DNA of 64,000 nt from Sutcliffiella horikoshii DSM 8719 (GCA_001648575.1 LQXN01000061.1:227737-291736); one strand, 5' to 3'. Counted from the stretch's first letter, positions 24,315-32,634 are shown. The notes: a model not told the origin generated them from the letters alone. Translations and numbers: made by a program.

Positions 24315-25460
24315 TCATTTTGCCTGGATGAGGACCACGCACATATCATCGGAGGCTTCCGCTTGCGTTTCTTCCGGAAGAACCAGATGGATAGGTTCCG
24401 GTATGTTCTGCATATCCCAGAGTTTGGAAGCAGATTTGATGAATTGTGGGTATTGGTTCATCCCGACTTTTTCCATCGTTTCAACCACACCGTCCGTGTA
24501 AACCATGATTTGTATGGAATCTTCATAGGAGATGGTTGTTTTCTTAATATCTACCGTCTCAAAAAATCCCAATGCGCATGTGCGGTTGGAAAGTTCCACC
24601 ACGTCCCCTTCATCCACAAGTGCAAAGCCTGCCGGATGGCCTGCATTCACGTATTCCACTGTCTTTTGATCAGTGTCGATGACAAGGTAAATGGCAGTGA
24701 AATAATACGGTATTTGTTGATTGCGTAAATTCAAAGCATACATCCAACGGTTCAATTCGCTGATGACATATTCGGGATCCGCACACCCTCTGATCGAGTC
24801 ACGCAATACAGAAGAAATGAACATACAAACAAGTGATGCGGAGATGCCGTGTCCCATCATATCAAGGAGGATGACCGCATAGCGCGACTTATCGATTTTA
24901 TACCAATAATACATATCCCCTGCAAGCTTATAAGCGGGTATATAGGATGCTTTCACTGTAAATCGTTCATCATATATGGGTTCACTTAGAAGACTGTTTT
25001 GAACCTGCTGAGAGAGATCCAGTTGACTTTTTATTTTCTCAGCCTGCTTTTTATTCTTGTCTTTTTCCTGTTTGAGTCTCAATACCACGCGTATGCGTGC
25101 CAGCAATTCTGTTTTATTGATCGGCTTCATCACATAATCCAATCCGCCCGCATCAAGTGCTTCTGCGACTTTATTGGAATCCTCCAGTGCCGTGACAAAT
25201 ATGACAGGAATATCTTTCAGCTGTGGAATTGTCTGAAGGTTACGACATGCTTCAATTCCGTCTATCTCAGGCATCATTATATCCATCAAAATGATATCGA
25301 CAGGCATTCTTGAAGTTGATGAGTGACTATCCGCATTTAAATATTCAAACATATCTCCGGCGGAAGTGAAAGAAAGATAATCATTATAACCTGCCCTCTT
25401 TAAAATGTTCTCTATGACAAACAGATTAACTTGGTTATCATCCACAATTAAAATGCCCAT
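24315..25460 (-). CDS. rsbY: RsbY-like response regulator with PP2C phosphatase domain
   Basis: 381 residues: an N-terminal REC domain with phospho-acceptor Asp60 in DIILMDIMMP and Lys in VMKPIN, a coiled-coil linker (KQEKDKNKKQAEKIKSQLDLSQQ) and a C-terminal PP2C/SpoIIE domain (KLAGDMYYWYKID, LLDMMGHGISA, VNAGHP, YTDGVVE). In the B. cereus group RsbY dephosphorylates the anti-anti-sigma factor RsbV after phosphotransfer from RsbK. Convergent with the rsbM-like gene. GAGGAG lies before the ATG and a sigma-B-like promoter ~50 bases upstream, suggesting feedback. The rsbV-rsbW-sigB genes are not in this window. Confidence 0.83.
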   Translation of the reverse strand: MGILIVDDNQVNLFVIENILKRAGYNDYLSFTSAGDMFEYLNADSHSSTSRMPVDIILMDIMMPEIDGIEACRNLQTIPQLKDIPVIFVTALEDSNKVAEALDAGGLDYVMKPINKTELLARIRVVLRLKQEKDKNKKQAEKIKSQLDLSQQVQNSLLSEPIYDERFTVKASYIPAYKLAGDMYYWYKIDKSRYAVILLDMMGHGISASLVCMFISSVLRDSIRGCADPEYVISELNRWMYALNLRNQQIPYYFTAIYLVIDTDQKTVEYVNAGHPAGFALVDEGDVVELSNRTCALGFFETVDIKKTTISYEDSIQIMVYTDGVVETMEKVGMNQYPQFIKSASKLWDMQNIPEPIHLVLPEETQAEASDDMCVVLIQAK

Positions 25461-25509
25461 TACTATTTTCTCCTCTATGTATATGTAATAGTAAACAATC
25501 TTATTGTTA

Positions 25510-25535
25510 ATACCCTAACTTTAAGGCTATGAAAC
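25510..25535 (-). promoter_or_regulatory. Sigma-B-like promoter for rsbY-like gene
   Basis: On the minus strand GTTTCA, a 14-base spacer, then GGGTAT, matching the sigma-B pattern GTTTWA-N12-15-GGGTAT closely. It lies 49 bases before the start codon. Confidence 0.65.
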
Positions 25536-25630
25536 CTAAGAAAGTTATTTATCTATAAAAAAAGATAACGGAAACTGGAGAAATATTCTAGTGAAAACCC
25601 TTAATGGTTAAAAAAGGGTTGTTATCTTAT

Positions 25631-25656
25631 GTTTTGAGTGGTGGGAATAGGGGTAT
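25631..25656 (+). promoter_or_regulatory. Sigma-B-like promoter for YqcI/YcgG gene
   Basis: GTTTTG, 14 bases, GGGTAT, ending 45 bases before the ATG at 25702. Same layout as the minus-strand site at 25510-25535. Confidence 0.62.
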
Positions 25657-25701
25657 TTTTTATGTTAGGAAGATTAATAATTTGTATGATGAGGTGATTG
25701 T

Positions 25702-26448
25702 ATGGAGACAGCTGTTCATTCAACAAAAGGGAAATTGTTAACAAAAGAAGATATGGTTAATCCTGAGATTGTTCCAGAATGGGTGATCCGGGAATATGAA
25801 AACTTTAGAAATGTAGTAACGGATAAGACGTTTCCATGCTATTTTGGAATGAGTGCAGAAAGAAAAGGCGAGTTGCGCTACTCATATATAACACATGACA
25901 ACTGGACACATTTACCGGATACATTACGTGACTTCCAGGCGCTTTTTGATGAGGATAAACCATTAATACGGCATGGTCTATTCCTATTTGTGGAACCTGA
26001 GCTGGAGGAAAAGCAAATTCCTTATTACCGTGAATATTTCTGGGATATCTTGCAGTTTTTACATATGAAAGATGATAAGCCTTGGCCAAAGGATTATCCT
26101 ACTGACCCAGACCATCATTTATGGGCATTCTCTTTTTCAGATGAACCTTATTTTGTTTTCGGGAATGCTCCTGCCTATAAGCAAAGGAAGACAAGAGACC
26201 TTGGAAACAGTCTTATCCTTGGGTTTCAACCACGTCGTATTTTCGAAGGGCTTGAAGGAACCTCAAAGGGAGGGGTCATGTCCCGTGAAAAAGTAAGGGA
26301 ACGTGTGGAAAAGTGGGATCAGCTCCCAACCCACCCGAATATCAGTCACTATGGAGATCCGGACCATCGTGAGTGGAAGCAATACTTCATCGGTGATGAC
26401 GTAAAGCCTATTGAAGGAAAATGTCCGTTTTCCTTTATGAAAAGATAA
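25702..26448 (+). CDS. YqcI/YcgG family protein
   Basis: 248-residue soluble protein with family features: NPEIVPEWVIREYENFR near the start, FPCYFGMSAERKGELRY, HHLWAFSFSDEPYFVFGNAPAYKQRKTRDLG in the middle, and a C-terminal GKCPFSFM. GAGGTG precedes the ATG. The family occurs in Bacillus and several other bacteria and its function is unknown. The sigma-B-like promoter and the neighbouring RsbKMY-like genes suggest a general-stress role. A terminator follows. Confidence 0.82.
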   Translation: METAVHSTKGKLLTKEDMVNPEIVPEWVIREYENFRNVVTDKTFPCYFGMSAERKGELRYSYITHDNWTHLPDTLRDFQALFDEDKPLIRHGLFLFVEPELEEKQIPYYREYFWDILQFLHMKDDKPWPKDYPTDPDHHLWAFSFSDEPYFVFGNAPAYKQRKTRDLGNSLILGFQPRRIFEGLEGTSKGGVMSREKVRERVEKWDQLPTHPNISHYGDPDHREWKQYFIGDDVKPIEGKCPFSFMKR

Positions 26449-26479
26449 GACAAATAAAATTGTTTGTAACTGGTTATTC

Positions 26480-26525
26480 AAGCCTGGTTCCCGATGGACA
26501 TCGCATAGGGGCCAGGCTTTTTTTA
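26480..26525 (+). terminator. Rho-independent terminator
   Basis: AAGCCTGGTTCCC / GGGGCCAGGCTTTTTT hairpin after the YqcI/YcgG gene. Confidence 0.85.
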
Positions 26526-26541
26526 TAGGTCACTAGAGTAC

Positions 26542-26557
26542 ATGAAACAAGTTTCAT
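26542..26557. promoter_or_regulatory. Palindrome over kinase promoter
   Basis: ATGAAACAAGTTTCAT: 7-base arms about AA, 20 bases before a TATGAT -10-like box (26577-26582). Likely an operator for the histidine kinase gene; the cognate regulator is unknown. Confidence 0.4.
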
Positions 26558-26627
26558 ATTATTTTTAATTTTCTGGTATGATAGTAATATAGTTACTGAG
26601 AAAAACAAGTTGAAGGTGGCTGGCATA

Positions 26628-27758
26628 ATGGAGGCTTCTGAACGGCTCACGTTGTATTTAGAAGAAAATCATGAATACTTTATTCAATATTGGAGAAATA
26701 AAAGTGTCATATCAGAGAATGATATTTATAAAGAAGAAGTGATACGTAACGGCAGACAAATGTATGAGTTGGTCAAAAAGGCAATTAAACAGCCGCTCAC
26801 TAATGATGAAATAACCTTGCTCGCAGATAAAACAGCCCATGAGCGGGTCAAAGCCAATGTTAATATCAGTGAATTTGTTTACAATGTGAATATTGGCAGG
26901 AGTGAAGTGATCAAGTGGGTTTGGAATTCGGGTATTCCCGGCAAGGAGCTGCAGCCTTTTATTGATCAAATCAATGATTTGTTTGACCAATTCTCCTATT
27001 TGGCTGTGCGTAAGTACACACAAATCAAGGAGCGGCAGCTTGAAGAAAAGAAATTATACATTAATCAGACACACAAGGAGCGCCTGACTATATTAGGACA
27101 GATGAGCTCAAGTTTTGTCCACGAATTCCGGAACCCTTTGACATCTGTTATCGGTTTTACGAGACTTCTGCAGGATGAAATTCCTGACCATCCCTACCTG
27201 GAAATCATGAAACATGAACTGGACCAGCTAAATTATCGGATCTCGCAGTTTCTACATGTATCAAGGAAGGAACTGATTGAAAGTAAGAGGGAAGAAGTGA
27301 ATTTGTCATTCCTCTTGCAGGAGCTGGTGGAATTCTTATACCCGAGCCTGTTGGATGGGGATGTTGTCATTCATTTGGATATTGCTCCATCCATCAATCT
27401 GTTTGCCAATAAAGATGAACTGAGACAAGTTTGTTTAAATTTGATAATAAATTCCATTGATGCACTTCAACAAATGAAGGATAAACCAAGATCGATTGAG
27501 GTTGTTTGTTTGGATAAAGGAAATATTATGGAGCTTTCCATCACGAATAACGGTCCGAAAATCGAAGAAGAATCCATACATGCCATTTTTGAGCCTTTCT
27601 TTACCACAAAGGACCTGGGGACGGGAATCGGGCTTTATATTTGTAAGAAACTCATTGAAAAACACGATGGCGAAATTTATTGCCGTTCAAATGAACAGGA
27701 AACAAGTTTCATTATTAAAATGCCTACTACACCAATGGAACAAGAAAAATCCTCCTAG
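26628..27758 (+). CDS. Soluble sensor histidine kinase with His_kinase_N domain
   Basis: 376 residues from ATG 26628, set by GAAGGTGG eight bases upstream; TTG 26610 precedes that site. No membrane segment. The N-terminal ~150 residues are helical and resemble the histidine-kinase N-terminal sensor found in Bacillus sporulation-type kinases. Then HisKA with the phospho-His in SSFVHEFRNPLTS (near 172) and HATPase motifs LIINSIDALQQ, FEPFFTTKDLGTGIGLYICKKL. No response regulator is adjacent, as with orphan Kin-type kinases that feed the Spo0 phosphorelay; that assignment is inference. A terminator follows immediately. Confidence 0.8.
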   Translation: MEASERLTLYLEENHEYFIQYWRNKSVISENDIYKEEVIRNGRQMYELVKKAIKQPLTNDEITLLADKTAHERVKANVNISEFVYNVNIGRSEVIKWVWNSGIPGKELQPFIDQINDLFDQFSYLAVRKYTQIKERQLEEKKLYINQTHKERLTILGQMSSSFVHEFRNPLTSVIGFTRLLQDEIPDHPYLEIMKHELDQLNYRISQFLHVSRKELIESKREEVNLSFLLQELVEFLYPSLLDGDVVIHLDIAPSINLFANKDELRQVCLNLIINSIDALQQMKDKPRSIEVVCLDKGNIMELSITNNGPKIEEESIHAIFEPFFTTKDLGTGIGLYICKKLIEKHDGEIYCRSNEQETSFIIKMPTTPMEQEKSS

Positions 27759-27779
27759 CTAATAGCGGGAGGATTTTTC
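27746..27779 (+). terminator. Rho-independent terminator
   Basis: AATCCTCC / GGGAGGATTTTT hairpin overlapping the last codons of the kinase gene. Confidence 0.8.
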
Positions 27780-27814
27780 TTGTTGACAAGCGGTCGATAA
27801 TATATTATCTTAAA

Positions 27815-28115
27815 AACAATACTTTAACACCTAAAAGCGTTTAAGCGTTTAAGTGTGTTGGTGAAAAGAGCATTTTTGAGCAGAGTCGAGCATAGTAAAT
27901 AAATAGATAAATAGCCATGTATATAGTAGTTACCGTGTATGCAGCAAAAATAGACTGGATGGTTGGTGAAAATCCAGGCGGATCGGTGGATGAAATACAA
28001 TACATATCGTCATCAGGCTGTTGATTAGGTGAGCGGGCAAATGTTTCATTTGCCAATTAGGGTGGTACCGCGGAGCTTCTTCGTCCCTTGTTATAGGGAT
28101 GAAGAGGCTTTTTTG
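27815..28115 (+). promoter_or_regulatory. T-box riboswitch leader (probable Tyr)
   Basis: AGGGTGGTACCGCGG (28059-28073) is the hallmark T-box antiterminator sequence that pairs with the tRNA acceptor end. It is followed by a terminator stem GCTTCTTCGTCCC / GGGATGAAGAGGC with T6. GGTTGGTGAAAATCC (27961-27975) fits the stem I distal loop. In the specifier region GAAATACAA the best codon is UAC (27996-27998), giving tyrosine; this reading is tentative. A promoter with TTGACA at 27782 precedes the leader. Confidence 0.85.
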
Positions 28116-28157
28116 GTGCAAATTAACAGAAACTCAAGTATTTTTGGAGGGAACATC

Positions 28158-29558
28158 ATGGAGCAGCAAATACAAAATAAGAAAATTCACATCAGTGGTT
28201 TGGCGGCTCTAAGTTTGGTTATCAGCATTATCGCAATTATTTCAATTTCCTTGTTCGTTTTCAAAGCAGAGCCGCATATTCCCATTTTCACAAGTATCGT
28301 TGTCTTAATCTTATTTTCACTAGCCAAAAGGCAGTCGTGGAGCTTTATTGAAACGGGCTTAAAGAATGGGTTGAAAGAAGGACTTACCCCTATATTATTA
28401 TTTATCTTAATCGGTATCTTGATTGGGGTCTGGATGCTCTCAGGAACAATCCCCACCTTCATCTATTATGGTGGCCAGTTGATTTCTTCCCAGTTGTTTC
28501 TGCCGAGCGTGTTTATCATCACGGCCATTATCGGCATCAGTATCGGAAGTTCTTTTACTACTACCGCAACGGTCGGGGTTGCTTTTATTGCTCTTGGCAC
28601 AGGCATGGGCTTTAATCCGGCGATTGTTGCCGGGGCAATTATTTCTGGTGCGCTTTTAGGAGATAAAATGTCTCCGCTCTCAGATACAACCAATATAGCA
28701 TCAGCAGTATGTAAAGTGGATCTCTTTGAGCATATTCGACATATGCTATGGACTACGATTCCTGCTGCTATCATCTGTCTTGTTGTATTCAGTATTATGA
28801 GTAATGGGGCAAGTGATGGAGCGGTTGGAGAATTCTCCAATCTGCCGGCTGTATTGAAGGCTGAGGGGCTGGTCAGTATCTGGGCCTTGTTGCCTGCAGT
28901 TGTCATGTTTACGGTGGCATTAAAGCGAGTACCTGCGATCTTTGTGATGATGGTGGGAATTTTGACAGGGGCACTGATAACTTTTGTCCTTCAACCTGGA
29001 ATTAGCATTTCTCAGCTAATGGATGTCATGCAGAATGGTTATACAGGGGCTACAGGTGATGAAGCAATGGATAGCATATTGTCCAAAGGTGGCATTCAAA
29101 GCATGATGTGGTCTGTTTCCCTCGTCTTGCTTACATTAAGCATGGGTGGTTTGATTCAGCAATTACGGGTGATGGAACGCCTGCTGCAGATGATACAGTC
29201 ACTAGTCTCCTCTACAGGAAAATTAATTTTGGCCACTGTTGCCACAGCCATTGGTGTCAATGTAACAGTAGGAGAACAATATATGTCCATCATTTTAACT
29301 GGACAGGCATTTGAAAAGGAATACGAAAAGCAAGGCATCGCTTCAAAAACCCTTGCAAGGGTACTGGAGGATGCAGGGACAGTCATCAACCCTCTGATCC
29401 CATATGGAGTAAGCGGCGTTTTCATGGCAGGGGTGCTCGGGGTCCCTGTCTTGGATTACTTGCCATACGCAATATTTTGCTTGATCAGTCCGCTATTGAG
29501 CATATTCTATGGTTTTACAGGAATCAGTATCAAAAAGCGAGAGCAAATGGAAGGGTAA
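28158..29558 (+). CDS. nhaC: NhaC-family antiporter under T-box control
   Basis: 466-residue membrane protein with about eleven helices, from ATG 28158 (TGGAGGG upstream); starts further upstream lie inside the T-box. Family motifs: GISIGSSFTTTATVGVAFIALGTGMG and GDKMSPLSDTTNIAS, plus VNVTVGEQYMSIILTGQAFE near the end. NhaC relatives exchange Na+ and H+, but some exchange carboxylates or amino acids. The T-box means expression rises when a charged tRNA (probably tRNA-Tyr) is scarce, which argues for amino-acid uptake rather than pH control alone. Confidence 0.85.
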   Translation: MEQQIQNKKIHISGLAALSLVISIIAIISISLFVFKAEPHIPIFTSIVVLILFSLAKRQSWSFIETGLKNGLKEGLTPILLFILIGILIGVWMLSGTIPTFIYYGGQLISSQLFLPSVFIITAIIGISIGSSFTTTATVGVAFIALGTGMGFNPAIVAGAIISGALLGDKMSPLSDTTNIASAVCKVDLFEHIRHMLWTTIPAAIICLVVFSIMSNGASDGAVGEFSNLPAVLKAEGLVSIWALLPAVVMFTVALKRVPAIFVMMVGILTGALITFVLQPGISISQLMDVMQNGYTGATGDEAMDSILSKGGIQSMMWSVSLVLLTLSMGGLIQQLRVMERLLQMIQSLVSSTGKLILATVATAIGVNVTVGEQYMSIILTGQAFEKEYEKQGIASKTLARVLEDAGTVINPLIPYGVSGVFMAGVLGVPVLDYLPYAIFCLISPLLSIFYGFTGISIKKREQMEG

Positions 29559-29565
29559 AACCAAA

Positions 29566-29632
29566 GGCTCTTTAAGGAAGGTTACGGTTGATTTATAAAT
29601 AGGTAAAAGCAAAAAAGTTTACGAAAATAGCC
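29566..29632 (+). repeat. Short relative of the MITE-like family
   Basis: Starts GGCTCTTTAAGG and ends GTTTACGAAAATAGCC, the same kind of ends as 10735-10918 and 32698-32868, but only 67 bp long. It may be an internally deleted copy. A still shorter candidate, GTTTACGAAAATGGCC, occurs near 63308-63324. Confidence 0.4.
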
Positions 29633-29637
29633 AAACT

Positions 29638-29680
29638 AAAAAGCGTGCAGCCGGGTCAATTTTACTGCACGCTTTTTATT
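29638..29680. terminator. Bidirectional terminator
   Basis: AAAAAGCGTGCAG / CTGCACGCTTTTT hairpin between converging nhaC and gntK. Confidence 0.85.
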
Positions 29681-29683
29681 GGT

Positions 29684-31192
29684 TTAATATTGTAAGCGGT
29701 CCATCTCTACAAACAACGGTTTATTTTTATTATATAGCTCCCGGTATAGATGATAATATTCCTCATATTTTGCTACATTCCTGACCGTTGGGAGAACCTC
29801 GTGTTTTATGGGGATATGATGCTTGATCTCTTCGATGGAGTCAACTTCCCCTAGGGAGTAAAGTCCAAGCCACGCCGCCCCCCAAGCGGTTGCTTGATGG
29901 CTATCTGTAAGTGTGACAGTTTTTCTGAAGATATCTGCTGTCATTTGAACCCATAATGGTGAATTGGAATATTCCCCACTTACAATCAGCTTCTTTGTAG
30001 GTCCGGCCTTTTCATGGAGTGCCTCATGAATTTCGAACATATTAAAGATGACGCTTTCCATCACGCTGCGGATCATATCTGCACTTGTATGTGAAAGCGT
30101 GAGCCCCATCCATCCCCCTTTGGCTTTGGCATTCCATTTCGGTGCCCTCTCTCCGTTCAAGTAGGGTAGAAAGAACAGGCCGTTTGCCCCGGCACTTGAA
30201 GTAGCGGCAAGCGCCTCGAGGTCCGCTACTTCAATGGTTTCTTTCTTTGTAATCGTTGAAAATTGTCTTGCAAGCCAGTGCATCAAGACAGTACCGTTAT
30301 TAGTAGCACCACCAGCAATGAAATTTTCTTTGTTGAATGCATATTTGAATGTACGCTGTTCTGGGTCTGTCGTTCTTTCATTGGTGAACCTGCGGATGGC
30401 TCCGCTTGTTCCAATGGTTAATGCTGTTTCTCCTTCATCGATCCCGCCGATTCCTATGTTGGCAAGGACACCATCACTTGAGCCGATGATGATGGGGGTG
30501 TCACTATATAGAAGCAATTCTTTCGCTACGTTTCCCAATAAGGGTCCGACTTCTTCAGTGCAGGGGACGACAGGAGAGAGTTGTGCCTCGTTTATCCCTG
30601 CTATCGCAAGTGCTTCGTGATCCCATTGCAGGGTATGGATATTGAGAAGTCCCGATGCAGAAGCAATGGAATAATCGACTTGCCAAGTACCGGACCATTT
30701 GTATAAAATGTACTCTTTGATGGAAACAAAACGGGTAGCTTCGTAATAGGGTGTGTATTGGTTTTCTTTCATCCAGACGAGCTTAACAAAAGGTGACATC
30801 GGATGGATGGGTGTGCCGGTCTGTTCGTATAAATCCCTTCCATATGAGTCTTTCATGATAGCCGCTTGAGGGTAGCTTCTCCCATCAGCCCAAATGATCA
30901 CAGGTGAGATTGGTTCACCCTGATCATTGATACATATAAGGCTATGCATGGCAGAAGATATGCTGAGACCAATGACTTCACTTGGATTAATATATTTCTG
31001 TCTGATGGAGGTGGAGATCGCCAATCGTGCAGCCTTGTCTATTTCAATTGGATTCTGCTCGGAATAGCCTGGTTTCGGGTGATAGGTCGAATATGCCACT
31101 TCAAACTCTGACACAGCTTTGCCTTGTTTGTTGAAAATAACGGACTTTGTTGTAGAAGTCCCGATATCCAACCCTATAAAGTAGTTGCCCAT
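29684..31192 (-). CDS. gntK: Gluconokinase (FGGY family)
   Basis: 502-residue sugar kinase. N-terminal FIGLDIGTSTTKSVIF phosphate-binding motif, substrate region AMHSLICIN..PVIIWADGRS, SSDGVLANIGIG with the catalytic Asp, and the C-terminal FGGY-type GANGLFFLPYLNGERAPKWN plus KLIVSGEYSNSPLW. Pattern and length fit gluconokinases, making 6-phosphogluconate for the pentose phosphate pathway; xylulokinase is less likely. No gntR, gntP or gntZ is adjacent, so it is separated from the usual gluconate operon. ATG start at 31192. Confidence 0.82.
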   Translation of the reverse strand: MGNYFIGLDIGTSTTKSVIFNKQGKAVSEFEVAYSTYHPKPGYSEQNPIEIDKAARLAISTSIRQKYINPSEVIGLSISSAMHSLICINDQGEPISPVIIWADGRSYPQAAIMKDSYGRDLYEQTGTPIHPMSPFVKLVWMKENQYTPYYEATRFVSIKEYILYKWSGTWQVDYSIASASGLLNIHTLQWDHEALAIAGINEAQLSPVVPCTEEVGPLLGNVAKELLLYSDTPIIIGSSDGVLANIGIGGIDEGETALTIGTSGAIRRFTNERTTDPEQRTFKYAFNKENFIAGGATNNGTVLMHWLARQFSTITKKETIEVADLEALAATSSAGANGLFFLPYLNGERAPKWNAKAKGGWMGLTLSHTSADMIRSVMESVIFNMFEIHEALHEKAGPTKKLIVSGEYSNSPLWVQMTADIFRKTVTLTDSHQATAWGAAWLGLYSLGEVDSIEEIKHHIPIKHEVLPTVRNVAKYEEYYHLYRELYNKNKPLFVEMDRLQY

Positions 31193-31358
31193 AAGTCACC
31201 ACACTTCGCTATTTGCATTATACCTCTAGTTTATTCTTTCAGAGATAAGAATATCAATTATAAAATTTATCATGGAAAAAATCAGAATTATTCTAGGATA
31301 GGTGTAAAGTAACGTAATTATCAGTATATTCTGATTCGAAAGTCACGCTTTTTTATAG

Positions 31359-31517
31359 TTATACACATCCTGAAGTGTTGATATGAAAGATATACACACA
31401 TTTATCCACATTATCAACAGGAATGAAAGTTTCTATCCACAAAATATTATTCACATAAATATGTTAAATATATATTGATATAATAGGGCTATTTGTCAGT
31501 TAACCACACTATCCACA
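31359..31517 (+). promoter_or_regulatory. Cluster of DnaA boxes
   Basis: Exact matches to TTWTNCACA at 31359 (TTATACACA), 31402 (TTATCCACA, the perfect box) and 31447 (TTATTCACA). One-mismatch forms lie at 31390, 31411, 31433, 31500 and 31509 (CTATCCACA twice), all on the plus strand in an AT-rich, gene-free stretch. This resembles the DnaA-box clusters that regulate replication initiation in B. subtilis. dnaA and dnaN are not nearby, so it is not oriC itself. Confidence 0.65.
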
Positions 31518-31617
31518 ATTATGTGAGCAACTATTATTAACATAAATTAATATTGCGAACAATTTGTGAACTCTATTGTATTCGATATAAAAAGATTGTA
31601 TAGTAAAGATAGAAAGT

Positions 31618-31635
31618 AAGTGAAATACTTCACAA
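31618..31635. promoter_or_regulatory. Rex-type operator 1
   Basis: AAGTGAAATACTTCACAA, one mismatch from the Rex consensus TTGTGAA-N4-TTCACAA. It lies 90 bases before the DoxX-family start, just after a TATAGT -10-like box. Confidence 0.65.
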
Positions 31636-31682
31636 ACTTTCTAAATGATAACAGCTAGCCGGCTAATTTTTTTTACTGCTTA

Positions 31683-31700
31683 TTGTGAAATACTTCACAA
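31683..31700. promoter_or_regulatory. Rex-type operator 2
   Basis: TTGTGAAATACTTCACAA, a perfect match to TTGTGAA-N4-TTCACAA, 24 bases before the DoxX start and 65 bases after operator 1. Confidence 0.75.
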
Positions 31701-31724
31701 ACTAATTGATGGGAGGAAAAGATC

Positions 31725-32255
31725 ATGAAATGGTTACGTGGACCGAAAATGGCAATCCTTTGGACAGTGTTAAGAATTTGGTTGGGAGTACAATGGCTGA
31801 AGGCCGGCTTACCTAAAATAGGAACTTTTGATGCAGAAGGATTTTTACAGGGGGCAATTGCAAAGGCTGAAGGAGCTCATCCGGCAGTGCAAGGCTGGTA
31901 CGCAGGATTCCTTGAGAATGTGGCGCTGCCAAATGTGGGTATGATCAACTTCTTGATTCCTTGGGGAGAAGTACTTGTAGGTATAGCACTCATACTAGGA
32001 TTAGCAACTATGCCTGCACTTCTGGCAGCAGCTTTTATGAACCTGAATTTCCTGTTGGCAGGAACTGTGAGCACGAACCCGATACTCTATACTGCTGCTT
32101 TCGCTCTACTCGCAGCAGGGACAGCAGCCACCTTCTATGGGCTTGACCGATTTGCGATCCGATTCATAAAAGATAAATGGAATGCCCGCAAAATGAAAAA
32201 TGATCATAGAAGTAATGGTAAAACGTTAGGCGATGGTCATGCTGCAGCACATTAG
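31725..32255 (+). CDS. DoxX-family membrane protein, probable Rex target
   Basis: 176 residues, about four hydrophobic helices, starting MKWLRGPKMAILWTVLRIWLG and containing GEVLVGIALILGLATMPALLAAAFMN. This is the DoxX pattern (membrane subunit related to thiosulfate:quinone oxidoreductase and similar). The C-terminus is polar and His-rich (GDGHAAAH). GGGAGG precedes the ATG. Two Rex-type palindromes upstream suggest repression by the NAD+/NADH sensor Rex and induction under low oxygen or high NADH. A terminator follows. Confidence 0.78.
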   Translation: MKWLRGPKMAILWTVLRIWLGVQWLKAGLPKIGTFDAEGFLQGAIAKAEGAHPAVQGWYAGFLENVALPNVGMINFLIPWGEVLVGIALILGLATMPALLAAAFMNLNFLLAGTVSTNPILYTAAFALLAAGTAATFYGLDRFAIRFIKDKWNARKMKNDHRSNGKTLGDGHAAAH

Positions 32256-32266
32256 AAAAATGATAC

Positions 32267-32322
32267 GATGGGACAGACATACCGGCCAACATGGGACGTA
32301 GTGTCTATCCCATGTTTTTTTT
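32267..32322 (+). terminator. Rho-independent terminator
   Basis: ATGGGACAGACA / TGTCTATCCCATG stem followed by eight T's, after the DoxX gene. Confidence 0.8.
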
Positions 32323-32445
32323 AGATTATGAAAACTCCCGGTTGATCTGAAATTTAGATAAAGCAACAAGGTATATGAAAAACCTCTTGATAAAGGAAAT
32401 AAAGAGATGAATCGAGAATATCTATTTAGGAAGGGGGCGGATAGA

Positions 32446-32634
32446 ATGTTATTTTGGATAATCGTTATAATTGTTGTCGTTTCCTTCTTGTTGTTCGGCT
32501 TTCTGCTGGATCGAAAAACAGATCGGTACAAATCGATGAGTGATAAGAAGGTCAAAGAAGGGATAGAAGGGATTAAAGATGAAACACTAAAGCAAGGTGG
32601 CCCGCCAAATAATACTCATCAAATGGGTCCATAA
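32446..32634 (+). CDS. Small single-helix membrane protein
   Basis: 62 residues from ATG 32446 (AGGAAGGGGG upstream). One strong N-terminal hydrophobic helix (MLFWIIVIIVVVSFLLFGFLL) followed by a polar, lysine-rich tail ending GGPPNNTHQMGP. Family not recognised. The hydrophobic-then-polar layout resembles many small Bacillus membrane peptides. Confidence 0.6.
   Translation: MLFWIIVIIVVVSFLLFGFLLDRKTDRYKSMSDKKVKEGIEGIKDETLKQGGPPNNTHQMGP

Noticed and set aside
31321..31724. Chromosome origin oriC at the DnaA-box cluster
   Set aside because: dnaA, dnaN and other origin genes are absent; flanked by gntK and a DoxX gene.
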